In this document: positions 36,397 through 45,378 of the stretch, piece after piece | How positions within the stretch are numbered: the first letter of the stretch is position 1 | Layout of the letters: the number at the start of each line of letters is the position of its first letter | From: Paenibacillus ihbetae | GTDB lineage: Bacteria; Bacillota; Bacilli; Paenibacillales; Paenibacillaceae | Direction: 5' to 3' | NCBI RefSeq assembly: GCF_002741055.1 | Contig: NZ_CP016809.1 | Coordinates: forward strand, 5,806,501-5,870,500 | DNA: 64,000 nt | Translations under genes and position numbers: made by a program | Notes under the pieces: generated by a model | What the model saw: the letters and a program-made list of their open reading frames with translations, nothing else | The model's database searches: none | What the model was told of the DNA's origin: nothing

Positions 36397-36538
36397 GAAG
36401 AATTTCGCCGCACGAGAAAACGGAAACAATTTTAACATAAATGTCATGACTATGTGACCTTTCATATAGTAAAAACACTGTTGAAACTCTTTCGATTCGA
36501 CGGCGATATCTAAAAAACGATAGATTTATCGGATATTA

Positions 36539-36568
36539 TTGACAGTTTGCTAGCTTGTATACTATATT
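36539..36568 (+). promoter_or_regulatory. Sigma-A promoter for riboswitch and NlpC/P60 gene
   Basis: TTGACA at 36539-36544 and TATATT at 36563-36568 with an 18-base spacer. The transcript would begin just before the c-di-AMP riboswitch. Confidence 0.65.
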
Positions 36569-36595
36569 AAGAAAGGGTTACAAAATGTTAATGAA

Positions 36596-36718
36596 TTTTG
36601 CCGAATTTCGCTAAAGAAAACGGGGGAACCGTCCTGGGTGAATTATTCTTGTAGTAGAGGGAATATAGGTGACCTTCAGCCGAACCCTTAGCTAACTCCG
36701 TAGGCATCGAAGGAGAGA
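36596..36718 (+). promoter_or_regulatory. c-di-AMP riboswitch (ydaO/yuaA motif)
   Basis: The leader carries the conserved ydaO/yuaA landmarks in order: CGGGGGAACCGTCC, then GGGTGAATT, GTAGAGGGA, GGTGACCTTCAGCCGAACCC, TTAGCTAACTCCGTAGGCA and TCGAAGGAGAG. This class binds cyclic di-AMP and switches off cell-wall hydrolase and osmolyte genes when the ligand is high. The final GGAGAG doubles as the ribosome site of the NlpC/P60 gene, so control may be at translation initiation. Confidence 0.9.
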
Positions 36719-36725
36719 ATATATT

Positions 36726-37202
36726 TTGAAGAAATTGGTCATTTCTTTGCTAGGATCCGCAATCATTTTTTCTTCCGGTGCCGTGACAGCGTTTGCCGAT
36801 CAGCAGCCTAACTTTCAGCAGCAAGTGAAGCAGTTAGTAGGAACACCGTACAAGTGGGGCGGAACAACCACAAGCGGATTTGATTGCTCCGGATTTATTC
36901 TGTATATGTTCCGTAATTTTGATCTTGACCTTCCGCGCACTTCCCAAGGACAAGCCCAAGTAGGCGTGCATGTAGACCAGGAAGAGCTGCGTGTCGGTGA
37001 TCTGGTATTCTTCAACACGAACGGCAAGGGAATTTCACATGCTGGCGTTTATATTGGAGACGGGCAGTTCGCACATGCTTCAAGCAGCAAGGGTGTTCGA
37101 ATCAGCAAGCTTAGCGATTCTTACTATAAGCCTCGTTATGTTACCGCACGTCGGGTGCTAGGCCAAGAGGAATATGCGAAGCTGGTAGGAAGCGTTAGCT
37201 AG
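36726..37202 (+). CDS. NlpC/P60 family cell-wall hydrolase
   Basis: A 158-residue secreted endopeptidase. The signal peptide ends near residue 25 (TAFA), and the mature protein is essentially one NlpC/P60 domain with no binding repeats. The catalytic Cys is C54 in SGFDCSGFILYMF, with His105 in ISHAGVYIG and His117 in QFAHASS. It would cut peptide stems of peptidoglycan. Start TTG 36726 is eight bases after the AAGGAGAG that ends the c-di-AMP riboswitch, so wall turnover is tied to c-di-AMP level. Confidence 0.92.
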   Translation: MKKLVISLLGSAIIFSSGAVTAFADQQPNFQQQVKQLVGTPYKWGGTTTSGFDCSGFILYMFRNFDLDLPRTSQGQAQVGVHVDQEELRVGDLVFFNTNGKGISHAGVYIGDGQFAHASSSKGVRISKLSDSYYKPRYVTARRVLGQEEYAKLVGSVS

Positions 37203-37544
37203 ACCAGCTAATCCTTGATCATGATCCGACTCTCTGCACGATGCAAGTCTTGAAAGTCCTAGTAAAGGAATCCTATGGTCGATTTTTATTGATTGCACCG
37301 AATACATACATAAGTCTTGATGATGACCTCTGTTTACAACGGAGGTCATTTTTTTTGTGCCGGTCATGCGGAAGAGTGGCATCGGCTAATTCATAGCCTG
37401 TGTCGTTTCATTGGCTGTCAGAGATGCTCGGTTATCACGGAAGCATTGAACAAGCTGAACAGGCTGCAGGTCCATAGCGACCGGCAGCCTGTATGGTGAA
37501 GAGAGGAAGGATGGACTCATCCACGCTTCAACCTTTATTACGGA
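37203..37544. other. Intergenic region after NlpC/P60
   Basis: Apart from the terminator at 37323-37358 nothing gene-like is visible. The remaining 180 bases lead to the convergent glycosidase-like gene and contain no clear second terminator. Confidence 0.5.
37323..37358 (+). terminator. Intrinsic terminator after NlpC/P60
   Basis: ATGACCTC at 37323-37330 pairs with GAGGTCAT at 37342-37349 around a 10-base loop, followed by a run of eight or more T. A textbook terminator. Confidence 0.88.
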
Positions 37545-38837
37545 TCACTCTTTGATCACCGCTTTGTTCATGGCGCCTTCGATATCATCACCGTAGACTC
37601 TGAATATACCGAGCCGCCACAATGCCGCACCTTTCAGCTGATAGCGCTTGGCCAGACCAAGCTTGTCGTCGATGGAGTTCTCCGTTTCGCTGCCCAGGCT
37701 GATACCAAGCAGCAGCTTGTCCTTGGGTGCCCCGGCATCCAAAGCAAGCTGAATGGCCTGCTGCACTTGCGTGTTCGGTTCCGGCTTTCGGTCTTTGTTG
37801 CCAACCGGGTGATACTGGTATGCCATGATAATCAGATCGTCGGCAATCGATGCAAGCGTTTTGTAATCATACCCTTTATAGGCGCTGTTTAACGGAGGTA
37901 CGGCCAAGGACAGGGCAGCCCCTTTCGGCAAGGCAGCTCTAAGGTCCTTCACGTATTGGTTCAGCAGCTTCTGCTGGGAGGCGGCATCCAGCTTGAAGCC
38001 CAATCCTTCGAAATCAAGCACGACTCCGCCGAACCCATTGTCCGCAACGGCGGCGGTAATCCCGTCGATCGATTTCATCCGCAGCAAGGCGTCGCTCATC
38101 ATTTTTGTCAGCTCGCCGTTACCGTCCAGTGCATATACCATCAGATAGGGCTTAATGCCCTGTTCTTCCGCATCGGCTACAAGTGACTGGGGCGTGATGT
38201 CTCCGGCGGCTTCCGGCATGCGGTATTCAACCCCTTGAAGGGTGAATTCGCCGTTACGGTCAATTCGGCTCCAGCCAAAGGCGACGGAATTCATCCATTG
38301 AATAATATCCCGCTCTTTGAAGGATTCAATGGCATAGAAGGCCCGCAGATGCATTTTGCTTTTCGGTGATTTGAGCGATACGGTGCGCGTTGCCTGATTC
38401 CACTTTACGGAAGCCCCGAATTGGCTGCTGAACGAGCTGAGCGGAATCAGCACGCGTCCCTCGCGCATGATGGGCGCTGCAGGCAGCTTGACGTTCTTCT
38501 TATTCACCACGGCGGTGGTGCTGCCGACTCTGAGCTGAACCTCGGTTGTGTTATCGGTGCCGTTCTTTACCGCCTGCACGGTTTGAGTCTTGCTGTTCCA
38601 TTTGATATCGATGCCCAGTGCCTCGCCCACGGCCCGGAAAGGTACGTACGTTACGCCTTTCTCAATTCGCGGAGCCGCATCGAACGCAAGCGGAACATCA
38701 TCCAACAGAACGTAAATGGATGGTGCCGCATGGGCTGGATGATGATCAGCCCCGGTTCCGAGCAGCGACAAAGAGAGCAGGGAGGCGGCGGCCAGCTTTC
38801 CCAATCGATTTGAGTATCCGATAATAATCTCCCCCAC
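37545..38837 (-). CDS. GH18-type glycosidase with copper-amine-oxidase-like stalk domain
   Basis: A 430-residue exported protein. A signal peptide (KLAAASLLSLSLLGTGA to HPAHA) precedes a copper-amine-oxidase N-terminal-like stalk (about 40-155; VTYVPFRAVGEALGID; GRVLIPLSSFSSQFGA). A glycosyl hydrolase 18-type barrel follows (about 160-430), with the catalytic motif as FGGVVLDFEGLG. It resembles spore-cortex and wall-associated YaaH/YdhD-like proteins and may bind or cut peptidoglycan glycans. The start is unclear: GTG 38837 has no ribosome site, while GGGGGAG lies just inside the frame with only ATT/ATC codons at normal spacing. Confidence 0.85.
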   Translation of the reverse strand: MGEIIIGYSNRLGKLAAASLLSLSLLGTGADHHPAHAAPSIYVLLDDVPLAFDAAPRIEKGVTYVPFRAVGEALGIDIKWNSKTQTVQAVKNGTDNTTEVQLRVGSTTAVVNKKNVKLPAAPIMREGRVLIPLSSFSSQFGASVKWNQATRTVSLKSPKSKMHLRAFYAIESFKERDIIQWMNSVAFGWSRIDRNGEFTLQGVEYRMPEAAGDITPQSLVADAEEQGIKPYLMVYALDGNGELTKMMSDALLRMKSIDGITAAVADNGFGGVVLDFEGLGFKLDAASQQKLLNQYVKDLRAALPKGAALSLAVPPLNSAYKGYDYKTLASIADDLIIMAYQYHPVGNKDRKPEPNTQVQQAIQLALDAGAPKDKLLLGISLGSETENSIDDKLGLAKRYQLKGAALWRLGIFRVYGDDIEGAMNKAVIKE

Positions 38838-38884
38838 ATTCTATGAAAGATAAATGAATCTATGAAACGGTTTACAGCAATGAT

Positions 38885-38912
38885 AGTATAGCAAAATATT
38901 GGTAGAATACAA
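38885..38912 (-). promoter_or_regulatory. Promoter of the GH18-type gene
   Basis: On the minus strand TTGTAT (38912-38907) and TATACT (38890-38885) are separated by 16 bases, about 45 bases before the coding start. Confidence 0.5.
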
Positions 38913-39040
38913 AATAAATAAATAGAGCGGTTTTCCATTGAATGTCTGCGTATAGAAGGCGTGAGAATAGCCCGGCTTTCGAGTATAATGGTAAGCGTAC
39001 GTAGGAGTGAATAGTTCCAGGCATTTTAGGAGGATATATC

Positions 39041-39430
39041 GTGTTTAAATTCTGGAGGAGTAGAAAGAACAGCCATTCGGCCGGTCATCCGTCTGCATCC
39101 GGTGGACAGGAGCTGGCGGAGGCTGTTCCCGACAAGCTCATCGAGCTTTCCGGTCGGGAGGTTCACAAGAGCGTTGCTCCCGTGCTTGGGATGACGGTGC
39201 TGGATCTGGCCGAGCGGAACGATGTGGATTGGAACTCTTTTTGCAAAAGGGGCACATGCGCACGCTGCCGATGCCATGTAAGCGTTGGTGTCCAGCATTT
39301 GTCGTCACCGAATCAGGCGGAGGAACAGAGGCTGGACCCCGAAGAGCTCGAGGAAGGGTACCGGCTCGGCTGCCAAAGCCGGATCGAATCGGTCGGCCCG
39401 ATCAAGATTAAGCATGCCCCTTATTTTTAG
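39041..39430 (+). CDS. 2Fe-2S ferredoxin-type protein
   Basis: A 129-residue small electron carrier with start GTG 39041, behind TTAGGAGG. After a basic N-terminal tail of about 30 residues comes a single 2Fe-2S domain. Its cluster ligands are C68, C73 and C76 in FCKRGTCARCRC, and C111 in YRLGCQSRIE. An additional Cys78 is present. It is a stand-alone gene with a TATAAT at 38984-38989. The redox partner is not visible nearby. Confidence 0.88.
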   Translation: MFKFWRSRKNSHSAGHPSASGGQELAEAVPDKLIELSGREVHKSVAPVLGMTVLDLAERNDVDWNSFCKRGTCARCRCHVSVGVQHLSSPNQAEEQRLDPEELEEGYRLGCQSRIESVGPIKIKHAPYF

Positions 39431-39614
39431 TAGAATATTTGTACCTTTTTGGGTTAACAAGTGACCGTCCCTCGTCTAATAAAATCTTGATGATTGCTCG
39501 AAGCTCGCTTACACGGACCATTCGTGCCTCGGCACGAGTGCGTTGTCGGCGCGAGGAAGCCGGCAATCCTCGTCACGGGATTGCGATTGGCGGCGCATTC
39601 GCCGCATAAACGTC

Positions 39615-39650
39615 AAGCAGGCAGCCGCATCATAGCCGCTGCCTGCTTGC
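39615..39650 (-). terminator. Strong hairpin after AraC regulator
   Basis: A 12-base perfect stem, CAAGCAGGCAGC at 39615-39626 with GCTGCCTGCTTG at 39639-39650, begins two bases past the AraC stop. No proper U-run follows on the minus strand, but position and strength suggest a terminator. Confidence 0.6.
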
Positions 39651-39651
39651 G

Positions 39652-40518
39652 TTATTCCGTCAACTGGGCTTGCCGCCGCTGACTTTCCCGATAGGAGGAT
39701 GGCGTCTGCCCGGTTATTTTTTTGAACAGCATGGAGAAATACTTATCATTCCCATATCCGACCTGCGACGCAACCTCGTGCACGGGGGCGTCGGAATCCG
39801 ACAGCAGACGTTTCGCTTCTTCAATCCGCTTGGAGATTAAGTAGTTGAAGGGCGAATCGCCGAGCTCTTTTTTGAATAGATGGGATAAATAGTGCTGACT
39901 GACATACAGCGTGTCGGCGATGTCCTTCAGGCTGATGCTCTGGGTGTAGTTGGCATCAATGAATTGCTTGGTTCTCAGCGCAATTTCATGTTTTCCTTTC
40001 AACGCCTGGAATTGGTGCTTCACGTCGATAATCCGGTAAATGACCGTAATCAGCGACATAAGCAGATTCGTGCTCAGCGTTTCATAGCCAAGAATTTGAG
40101 AATCGCATTCTCGAATGATGTCCGATAGATAGCTCTCTACCTTATATGCGTATTTCTCGCATGAAATAACCGGCTCCACGTACGGAGGCAGCAGCATTCC
40201 CTGAGGAACGCCCTCGATATGCAGGGAATCGACTCCGCAATAGATGACTTTAAAGGGACTGCTTCCTGCCGACTTCTCCTCATGCGGCACACCCGGATTG
40301 TAGATGGCCACATCTCCTTTTCGGAGTTCGTACACCTTGCCCGCGATCCTGAATTCGCCGCGGCCTTCCACGACATACAAAATTTCGCAAAAATCATGGA
40401 TTTGCGGCGGTCCGTAGAAGAAGTCTTCATCCACGACCTGTCCGGCAAAGAGCAGCTGTGGATTTTTCTTGAATCGGAATTGATCGCTTCTGCTGTGTGG
40501 TATTTCAATCTTCGGCAC
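39652..40518 (-). CDS. AraC family transcriptional regulator of the fucose genes
   Basis: A 288-residue regulator. GTG 40518 is chosen as start because GGGGAGG lies nine bases upstream. The cupin domain shows QIHDFCEILYVVEGRGEF and RKGDVAIYNPGVPHEE. The C-terminal helix-turn-helix pair is TLYVSQHYLSHLFKKELG and VGYGNDKYFSMLFKKITG. It is divergent from fucI, with 201 bases between containing a cre-like site and a TATAAT without a -35, which suggests activator-dependent fucI transcription. It probably senses L-fucose or a related deoxyhexose. Confidence 0.87.
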   Translation of the reverse strand: MPKIEIPHSRSDQFRFKKNPQLLFAGQVVDEDFFYGPPQIHDFCEILYVVEGRGEFRIAGKVYELRKGDVAIYNPGVPHEEKSAGSSPFKVIYCGVDSLHIEGVPQGMLLPPYVEPVISCEKYAYKVESYLSDIIRECDSQILGYETLSTNLLMSLITVIYRIIDVKHQFQALKGKHEIALRTKQFIDANYTQSISLKDIADTLYVSQHYLSHLFKKELGDSPFNYLISKRIEEAKRLLSDSDAPVHEVASQVGYGNDKYFSMLFKKITGQTPSSYRESQRRQAQLTE

Positions 40519-40580
40519 GTCGTTGTCCCTCCCCAAAGCGAAACTTCCTGTCATTATTATACTGCATAATTGCGTTATCT

Positions 40581-40594
40581 CGAAATCGTTTTCA
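40581..40594. promoter_or_regulatory. cre-like site between AraC and fucI
   Basis: CGAAATCGTTTTCA fits the CcpA cre consensus at all defined positions but the first. It is between the divergent regulator and fucI promoters and suggests catabolite repression of L-fucose use. Confidence 0.45.
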
Positions 40595-40719
40595 GTTCAA
40601 GGCCGGCGGTTCACTGTTTTGCTGAATATCCAGGGCAACAAAGCAATATAGTGGGTTATCCCGCATATCGAATCTATTTACAATGTGGATATAATCAATG
40701 ATTTGGGAGGCGTGGCATT

Positions 40720-42513
40720 ATGACGATTGAAAACGATTACAGATGGAGAGACGGATTTCCGAAGATCGGAATCCGGCCGACGATCGACGGGCGGCGAAGA
40801 GGCGTGCGGGAATCCCTCGAGGAACAAACGATGAACCTGGCCAAGGCGGTTGCGGCGCTGCTGTCGGAGCAGCTCCATTATCCGAACGGCGAGCCGGTGG
40901 AATGCGTCATTGCCGATACCTGTATCGGCGGAGTGGCCGAGGCGGCGGCGGCTGAGAAAAAATTCAAGCATGCCGATGTCGGTCTTACGATCACGGTGAC
41001 GCCTTGCTGGTGCTATGGAACGGAAACGATGGATGCGGATCCTTCCAGACCGAAGGCGGTCTGGGGCTTTAACGGCACGGGCCGTCCAGGTGCGGTCTAT
41101 CTGGCTGCGGTGCTGTCCGCTCATGCGCAAAAAGGATTGCCTGCATTCGGTATTTACGGCGAGGATGTGCAGGATGAAGGAGATACCCGGATTCCGGATG
41201 ACGTGCAGGAGAAGCTGCTGCGTTTTGCACGGAGCGGTCTGGCTGCTGCCATCATGCGCGGCCAAGCGTATCTGTCCATGGGCTCGGTGTCGATGGGGAT
41301 CGCCGGCTCGATTGTGGACGACAGCTTCTTCCAGGAATACCTCGGCATGCGGAATGAATATGTCGATATGAGTGAATTTACCCGCCGGTTGGAAGAGGAA
41401 ATCTACGACCCTGAGGAGTACAAGCTGGCGCTGGCGTGGGTGAAGGAGAACTGCGTCGAAGGACCGGACAACAACCCGCAGAAGCTTCAGACGTCCCGTG
41501 AACGCAAGGACTACGAGTGGGAAACGGTCGTAAAAATGACGCTGATTACGCGCGATCTGATGATCGGTAATCCACGCCTTGCGGAGCTGGGCTTCGAGGA
41601 GGAAGCACAAGGACATCATGCGATCGCATCAGGCTTCCAGGGGCAGCGTCAATGGACCGATCACTTCCCGAACGGGGACTTCCTTGAAACCATTCTGAAC
41701 TCCTCCTTCGACTGGAACGGCAAGCGTTCGCCGTATATTGTGGCGACGGAAAATGACAGCTTGAACGGGGTCGGCATGCTGTTCGGTTATCTGCTTACCA
41801 ATACGGCTCAGATATTCGCGGACGTACGGACATACTGGAGCCCGGCTTCGGTTGAACGGGTGACCGGCTACAAGCTTGAAGGGAAAGCAGCGGGCGGCAT
41901 TCTGCATTTAATCAACTCCGGCTCCGCGGCGCTTGACGGCACCGGTGAACAGCAGCGGGACGGAAAGCCGGTCATGAAGCCGTTCTGGGAGATTACCGAC
42001 GAAGAAGTGGAACGGACCCTGAAGGCAACGCAGTTCAGACCGGCTTCCCTTGAGTATTTCCGCGGCGGCGGCTTCTCCACGGACTACCTGACACGCGGTG
42101 GAATGCCGATGACGATGTTCCGCCTGAATTTGGTCAAGGGCATAGGGCCGGTGCTGCAGATCGCGGAGGGATATTCGGTGGACTTGCCGGCCGAGGTTCA
42201 TGATACGCTCGATAAGCGTACGGATCCGACATGGCCGACCACCTGGTTCGTTCCAAATATTACGGGCGAAGGCGCGTTCACAAGCGTATACGAAGTCATG
42301 AATCAGTGGGGAGCCAATCACGGGGTCATCAGCTACGGCCATATCGGAGCCGACCTGATTACGCTGGCATCGGTGCTCCGCATTCCGGTCAACATGCATA
42401 ATGTACCGGCTGAGCAGGTATTCCGCCCGCGTGCTTGGGGCTTATTCGGCACCGCCGATCCGGAAAGCGCCGACTTCCGCGCTTGTCAGAACTTCGGTCC
42501 GCTGTATAAGTAA
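40720..42513 (+). CDS. fucI: L-fucose isomerase
   Basis: A 597-residue ketol isomerase converting L-fucose to L-fuculose, close to the E. coli FucI length of 591. Recognisable parts are [20 protein letters not shown] at the N-terminus, [29 protein letters not shown], and the C-terminal [20 protein letters not shown]. Metal-binding Glu and Asp lie in the central and C-terminal domains. ATG 40720 follows GGAGGCGTGGC. A TATAAT at 40690-40695 lacks a good -35, fitting AraC activation. The following genes supply the rest of the L-fucose route. D-arabinose is a known second substrate. Confidence 0.92.
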   Translation: MTIENDYRWRDGFPKIGIRPTIDGRRRGVRESLEEQTMNLAKAVAALLSEQLHYPNGEPVECVIADTCIGGVAEAAAAEKKFKHADVGLTITVTPCWCYGTETMDADPSRPKAVWGFNGTGRPGAVYLAAVLSAHAQKGLPAFGIYGEDVQDEGDTRIPDDVQEKLLRFARSGLAAAIMRGQAYLSMGSVSMGIAGSIVDDSFFQEYLGMRNEYVDMSEFTRRLEEEIYDPEEYKLALAWVKENCVEGPDNNPQKLQTSRERKDYEWETVVKMTLITRDLMIGNPRLAELGFEEEAQGHHAIASGFQGQRQWTDHFPNGDFLETILNSSFDWNGKRSPYIVATENDSLNGVGMLFGYLLTNTAQIFADVRTYWSPASVERVTGYKLEGKAAGGILHLINSGSAALDGTGEQQRDGKPVMKPFWEITDEEVERTLKATQFRPASLEYFRGGGFSTDYLTRGGMPMTMFRLNLVKGIGPVLQIAEGYSVDLPAEVHDTLDKRTDPTWPTTWFVPNITGEGAFTSVYEVMNQWGANHGVISYGHIGADLITLASVLRIPVNMHNVPAEQVFRPRAWGLFGTADPESADFRACQNFGPLYK

Positions 42514-42542
42514 AAAGCATTCCTGGGAGAGGAGACGAGACC

Positions 42543-43202
42543 ATGCAAAATATGGAGACACGGCAGGAGCTGTGTAAATATGCGAAAAAAATCGTGGACA
42601 ACGGCCTAGTCGTCGGACCCGGCGGGAATATCAGCGCTAAGTCGGGGGAGATGATGTACCTGTCCCCGAGCGGCTTCGCATTGGAGGAAATCGAGCCGGA
42701 GCAATGGATCGAGGTTCATATACCGACAGGCGAGATTACGGATATCGGGTTAAGACCGTCCTCTGAGGTGCTGATGCACTTGTATGGCTACCGCAGCAAC
42801 CCGGATATCGGAGCGATGGTGCATACCCATCCGTCCCACTGCATCGCCTTTACGTTAATCGAAAAGGAGCTGCCGGTCATGTTTCCGGATCAGGCCGCTC
42901 TTGTGGGGCGGACCGCTTATGTGCCCTATATTATTCCGACAACGGATTTACTCGCCGAAGCGGTTGCGGCCAAGGTGACGGAGGCGAGCTCGATCCTGCT
43001 CGGCAACCATGGCCTTGTAACTACAGGGAGAAATTTACGCGAGGCTTACTACCGGACACAGGTGGTCGAGGAAAGCGCCAAAATTTACTTGAGCGCCAAG
43101 GCTGCCGGTCAACCGGTGCCGCTGACGGACCAGGAGGTCGATGACATCGCGGCGCTGGAGAGCGAGGACTACCGGATTCAGCTGCTTCAGAAAATGAAAT
43201 AA
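42543..43202 (+). CDS. Class II aldolase (L-fuculose-1-phosphate aldolase)
   Basis: A 219-residue zinc aldolase. The phosphate loop GPGGNISAKSG, the catalytic Glu in RPSSEVLMHLYGY, the zinc His pair in MVHTHPSHC and the third zinc His in GNHGLVTTG are all present. It would split L-fuculose 1-phosphate into dihydroxyacetone phosphate and L-lactaldehyde. It lies 29 bases after fucI behind GGGAGAGGAGA. The family also contains RhaD and AraD relatives; the fucI and fucU neighbours support the fuculose assignment. Confidence 0.87.
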   Translation: MQNMETRQELCKYAKKIVDNGLVVGPGGNISAKSGEMMYLSPSGFALEEIEPEQWIEVHIPTGEITDIGLRPSSEVLMHLYGYRSNPDIGAMVHTHPSHCIAFTLIEKELPVMFPDQAALVGRTAYVPYIIPTTDLLAEAVAAKVTEASSILLGNHGLVTTGRNLREAYYRTQVVEESAKIYLSAKAAGQPVPLTDQEVDDIAALESEDYRIQLLQKMK

Positions 43203-43265
43203 TCTAAACATTCATGGCAGCCTGTTTCGTGCTTGTGAGCATTTTTGTGGGAAGAGGTGAATCAT

Positions 43266-44780
43266 ATGAGCCATTCATCTGCCGTGCTGGCGTTCGATAT
43301 GGGGGCTAGCAGCGGTCGGGCGCTGCTTGGGGAGATCGTCGCCTCCCCGGACGGCGGCTCGCAGGGGATTCTAAAAATTACGGAGATCCACCGCTTCGCC
43401 AATGTCCCCGTGCAGTTCGGAGAGCATATGCACTGGAACACCCCCATGCTGCTGCAGGAGGTAAAGAACGGCATTCGCAAAGCCTTTCAAGCCGGCTATG
43501 CCCCGGTCAGCTACGGGATTGATTCGTGGGGCGTCGATTACGGGCTGATTGACCGTAACGGGGAGCTAATCGGGATTCCCTATCATTACCGGGATCCGAG
43601 GACGGAAGGCATGGTGGAGGAAACCTGCAGCCAAGTCGGCCGGGAGCGGTTGTTTCAGGAGAGCGGTCTTCAGTTTATGCCGTTTAACACGATCTTCCAA
43701 TTGAACGCCATGCGGAAGGCAAGCTCTCCGATGCTGGATATCGCGGATGCCCTGCTGCTGACGCCGGATCTGATCAATTATTTTTTGACAGGCGTGAAGG
43801 CATGTGAATTTACGATGGCCACTACAACGCAGCTGTATCATGTACGGCAGCGGAAGTGGAACGAACCGCTCATTGAAGAGCTCGGGCTCAATCCTTCCAT
43901 GTTCATCGAACCGGTGGAGCCGGGCACGTGGATCGGCAATCTGTCCGGTTCAACCGCGAAGGAGCTCGGCGTTCCGCCGATCCGGGCGATCGCGGTGGCA
44001 TCGCATGATACGGAATCCGCCGTCGTAGCCGTTCCGGCAAGCTCATCGTCTTTTGCCTATCTCGTATGCGGCACATGGTCGCTTCTGGGAACCGAGATGA
44101 GGGAACCGCTGCTTCACCCGGCCGTATTGAAGGAGGACTTCTCGAATGAAGGCGGAGCCTTCGATACCTTTCAGCTGCTGAAGAACATTATGGGATTGTG
44201 GATCCTACAGGAATGCAAGCGGCAGTGGGATCAGCAAGGCCTGGGCTATGGGTACGGCGATTTGGTCCGGTTGGCCGAGGAGGCGGAGGCGTTTCGCAGC
44301 TTTATCCAGCCGGACGATCTCCGCTTTATGAATCCGGCGGATATGATTTCGGAAATCCAGACGTATTGCAGGGAAACGGGGCAGCCTGTGCCGGAGAGTA
44401 CGGGAGCGATGGTTCGCTGCATTCTTGAAAGCCTTGCCTTCCGGTACCGCGAGGTGCTGGAGAGCATGGAGCGTTTGACCGGGATCCGATATGAAGGCTT
44501 GCATATGGTCGGCGGTGGGATTCAGAACGAGCTGCTCTGCCGGTTCACGGCCAATGCGCTGGGAAGAACCGTATGGGCCGGTCCGGTCGAAGCTAGCGCG
44601 ATCGGCAATATGCTCGTGCAATTCATCGCGAACGGAGCCTTGGCAAGCCGGGATGAAGGAATCGAGCTCGTCAAACGTTCGTTCCCGCTTGCGGTGTACG
44701 ATCCGGAAGCGGATTCCGAATGGAATGCGATGTTTTCCAAATACCAAGCGGCTACCCGGGAACGCCAGGTCAGCGGTTAA
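43266..44780 (+). CDS. FGGY kinase, rhamnulokinase-like (probable L-fuculokinase)
   Basis: A 504-residue sugar kinase from ATG 43266 behind AAGAGGTGA. The N-terminal phosphate motif is AFDMGASSGRALLGE, the substrate region is GIDSWGVDYGLID, and HDTESAVVAVPA and CGTWSLLGTE are typical of rhamnulokinases. The C-terminal ATP motif is MVGGGIQNELLCRF. Although its sequence type is RhaB-like, position between a fuculose-phosphate aldolase and fucU indicates it phosphorylates L-fuculose, perhaps with L-rhamnulose as well. Confidence 0.86.
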   Translation: MSHSSAVLAFDMGASSGRALLGEIVASPDGGSQGILKITEIHRFANVPVQFGEHMHWNTPMLLQEVKNGIRKAFQAGYAPVSYGIDSWGVDYGLIDRNGELIGIPYHYRDPRTEGMVEETCSQVGRERLFQESGLQFMPFNTIFQLNAMRKASSPMLDIADALLLTPDLINYFLTGVKACEFTMATTTQLYHVRQRKWNEPLIEELGLNPSMFIEPVEPGTWIGNLSGSTAKELGVPPIRAIAVASHDTESAVVAVPASSSSFAYLVCGTWSLLGTEMREPLLHPAVLKEDFSNEGGAFDTFQLLKNIMGLWILQECKRQWDQQGLGYGYGDLVRLAEEAEAFRSFIQPDDLRFMNPADMISEIQTYCRETGQPVPESTGAMVRCILESLAFRYREVLESMERLTGIRYEGLHMVGGGIQNELLCRFTANALGRTVWAGPVEASAIGNMLVQFIANGALASRDEGIELVKRSFPLAVYDPEADSEWNAMFSKYQAATRERQVSG

Positions 44781-44854
44781 TTCGCGCGATCGAGCCGCAA
44801 ACAGCCGTGCTGTACCGAATCTAGGGAAATGCCGAATAGATCAGGGGGTTGTCT

Positions 44855-45286
44855 ATGTTAAAAGGAATATCCAATCTGATATCACCCGAGCTGTTGAAAA
44901 TCTTGATGGAGATGGGCCATGGCGATGAAATCGTATTCGGTGATGGCAATTTCCCAGCAGCCAGCCATGCCCGGCGATTGGTCCGGGAGGACGGTCACGG
45001 AATTCCGGAGCTGCTGCAGGCGATCCTGCCGCTGTTCCCGCTGGATACGTATGTAGCGTCCCCGGCTGCACTCATGGCCGTCATGCCCGGCGATCCCGTG
45101 CAGACCCCGATTTGGGATGAATACCGGAGCATCATCTCCAAGTTTCATCACGCTAAGGTAGAAGTTGAAGAAATGGAGCGCTCGGCTTTCTACGAGCGGG
45201 CGAAGCAAGCGTACGCCATCGTCTCGACAGGAGAGAAGGCGCTGTACGCCAATATTATTCTAAAAAAAGGCGTCATCGGGGAGTAA
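44855..45286 (+). CDS. fucU: L-fucose mutarotase (RbsD/FucU family)
   Basis: A 143-residue FucU protein from ATG 44855, seven bases after CAGGGGG; a TTG at 44849 is a poorer start. The family motif GHGDEIVFGDGNFPA with its catalytic His is intact. It interconverts alpha- and beta-L-fucose so that the isomerase receives its preferred anomer. It is the last gene of the fuc operon, followed by a terminator. Confidence 0.9.
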   Translation: MLKGISNLISPELLKILMEMGHGDEIVFGDGNFPAASHARRLVREDGHGIPELLQAILPLFPLDTYVASPAALMAVMPGDPVQTPIWDEYRSIISKFHHAKVEVEEMERSAFYERAKQAYAIVSTGEKALYANIILKKGVIGE

Positions 45287-45311
45287 ACCCTTGGTGACAC
45301 AATGCAAGGTT

Positions 45312-45346
45312 AAGTCCGCCCAAGGTCCGTTTGGGCGGACTTTTTA
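45312..45346 (+). terminator. Terminator of the fuc operon
   Basis: A 12-base perfect stem, AAGTCCGCCCAA at 45312-45323 with TTGGGCGGACTT at 45331-45342, is followed by TTT. Confidence 0.9.
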
Positions 45347-45378
45347 TAAACAGCGGTCTCCGAACCATCAATTAAGCA

